Below are positions 63,914-64,000 of a stretch of 64,000 nt of DNA, piece by piece. Positions within the stretch are counted from its first letter, which is position 1, and each line of letters begins with the position of its first letter. The position numbers and the translations under genes were made by a program. The stretch comes from a bacterium 0.1xD8-71 (GTDB taxonomy: Bacteria > Bacillota > Clostridia > Lachnospirales > Lachnospiraceae), in NCBI GenBank assembly GCA_003612405.1, contig RAYR01000020.1:41028-105027 (forward strand). The letters are read 5' to 3'. Under the pieces are notes generated by a model, which saw only the letters and a program-made list of their open reading frames with translations, was not told the DNA's origin and made no database searches.

Positions 63914-64000
63914 TAATTATAGCTATGAGTATAAGGCATAATAAGGTGAATGAAATGAAGGATAATTCCTGATTATTGATAATAAGGAGTTATCTGTTAT

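Overview
The window looks like a chromosomal segment from a Gram-positive anaerobe of the Clostridia, most likely family Lachnospiraceae. The evidence is lipoproteins, an LCP cell-wall protein, a UVR-containing ClpC, purine and pyrimidine genes of Firmicutes type, AAGGAGG-like ribosome sites, and no outer-membrane or LPS genes. I cannot name the genus.

Region 1 (1-30290, all minus strand, read right to left) is a contractile injection system of T6SS/phage-tail type in a monoderm. The order is a membrane vWA protein, a sheath-like protein, two Hcp-like tube proteins, DnaJ, an effector cassette, a membrane FHA protein, two membrane coiled-coil proteins, a zinc-ribbon FHA protein, a PP2C phosphatase, a degenerate PP2C with TPRs, two unknown conserved proteins, an Hsp70-like ATPase, a second effector cassette, a DcrB-like protein, VgrG, a third effector cassette, a second VgrG, and a partial gene cut by the window edge. 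The three effectors each join a PAAR-like (DUF4280-type) delivery domain to a different peptidoglycan hydrolase: SleB-type, GH19 or GH24. Each is followed by a lipoprotein or membrane-anchored protein that suits an extracytoplasmic immunity factor; one of these is RsiV-like. The GH24 effector carries a frameshift at a homopolymer. The FHA/PP2C set recalls threonine-phosphorylation control of Proteobacterial T6SS, but no kinase lies in the window.

Region 2 (30290-32230) is a control and boundary zone. It holds a divergent LytTR response regulator with a pair of LytTR-type boxes in front of the injection operon, a TenpN/ToxN-like type III toxin with a promoter, structured leader RNA and terminator, and tRNA-Trp.

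Region 3 (32248-58953) is mostly housekeeping: a heterodimeric ABC exporter, LCP protein, radA, a GntR regulator with clpC, an SH3 membrane protein, purE-purM-purN-purD, an M29 aminopeptidase, pyrF-pyrE with a Nudix-like gene, a TPR lipoprotein, a DUF218 protein, a periplasmic-binding/GGDEF/EAL protein and an alpha/beta hydrolase.

Region 4 (59107-64000) is accessory and partly decayed: a YdeI-like protein, a fusion scar of two broken genes, a methyltransferase, a tyrosine recombinase, and a SIR2-TPR protein likely to act in anti-phage defence. The only gene-free stretch over 300 bases is 31771-32123; it holds the toxin leader and the tRNA promoter.
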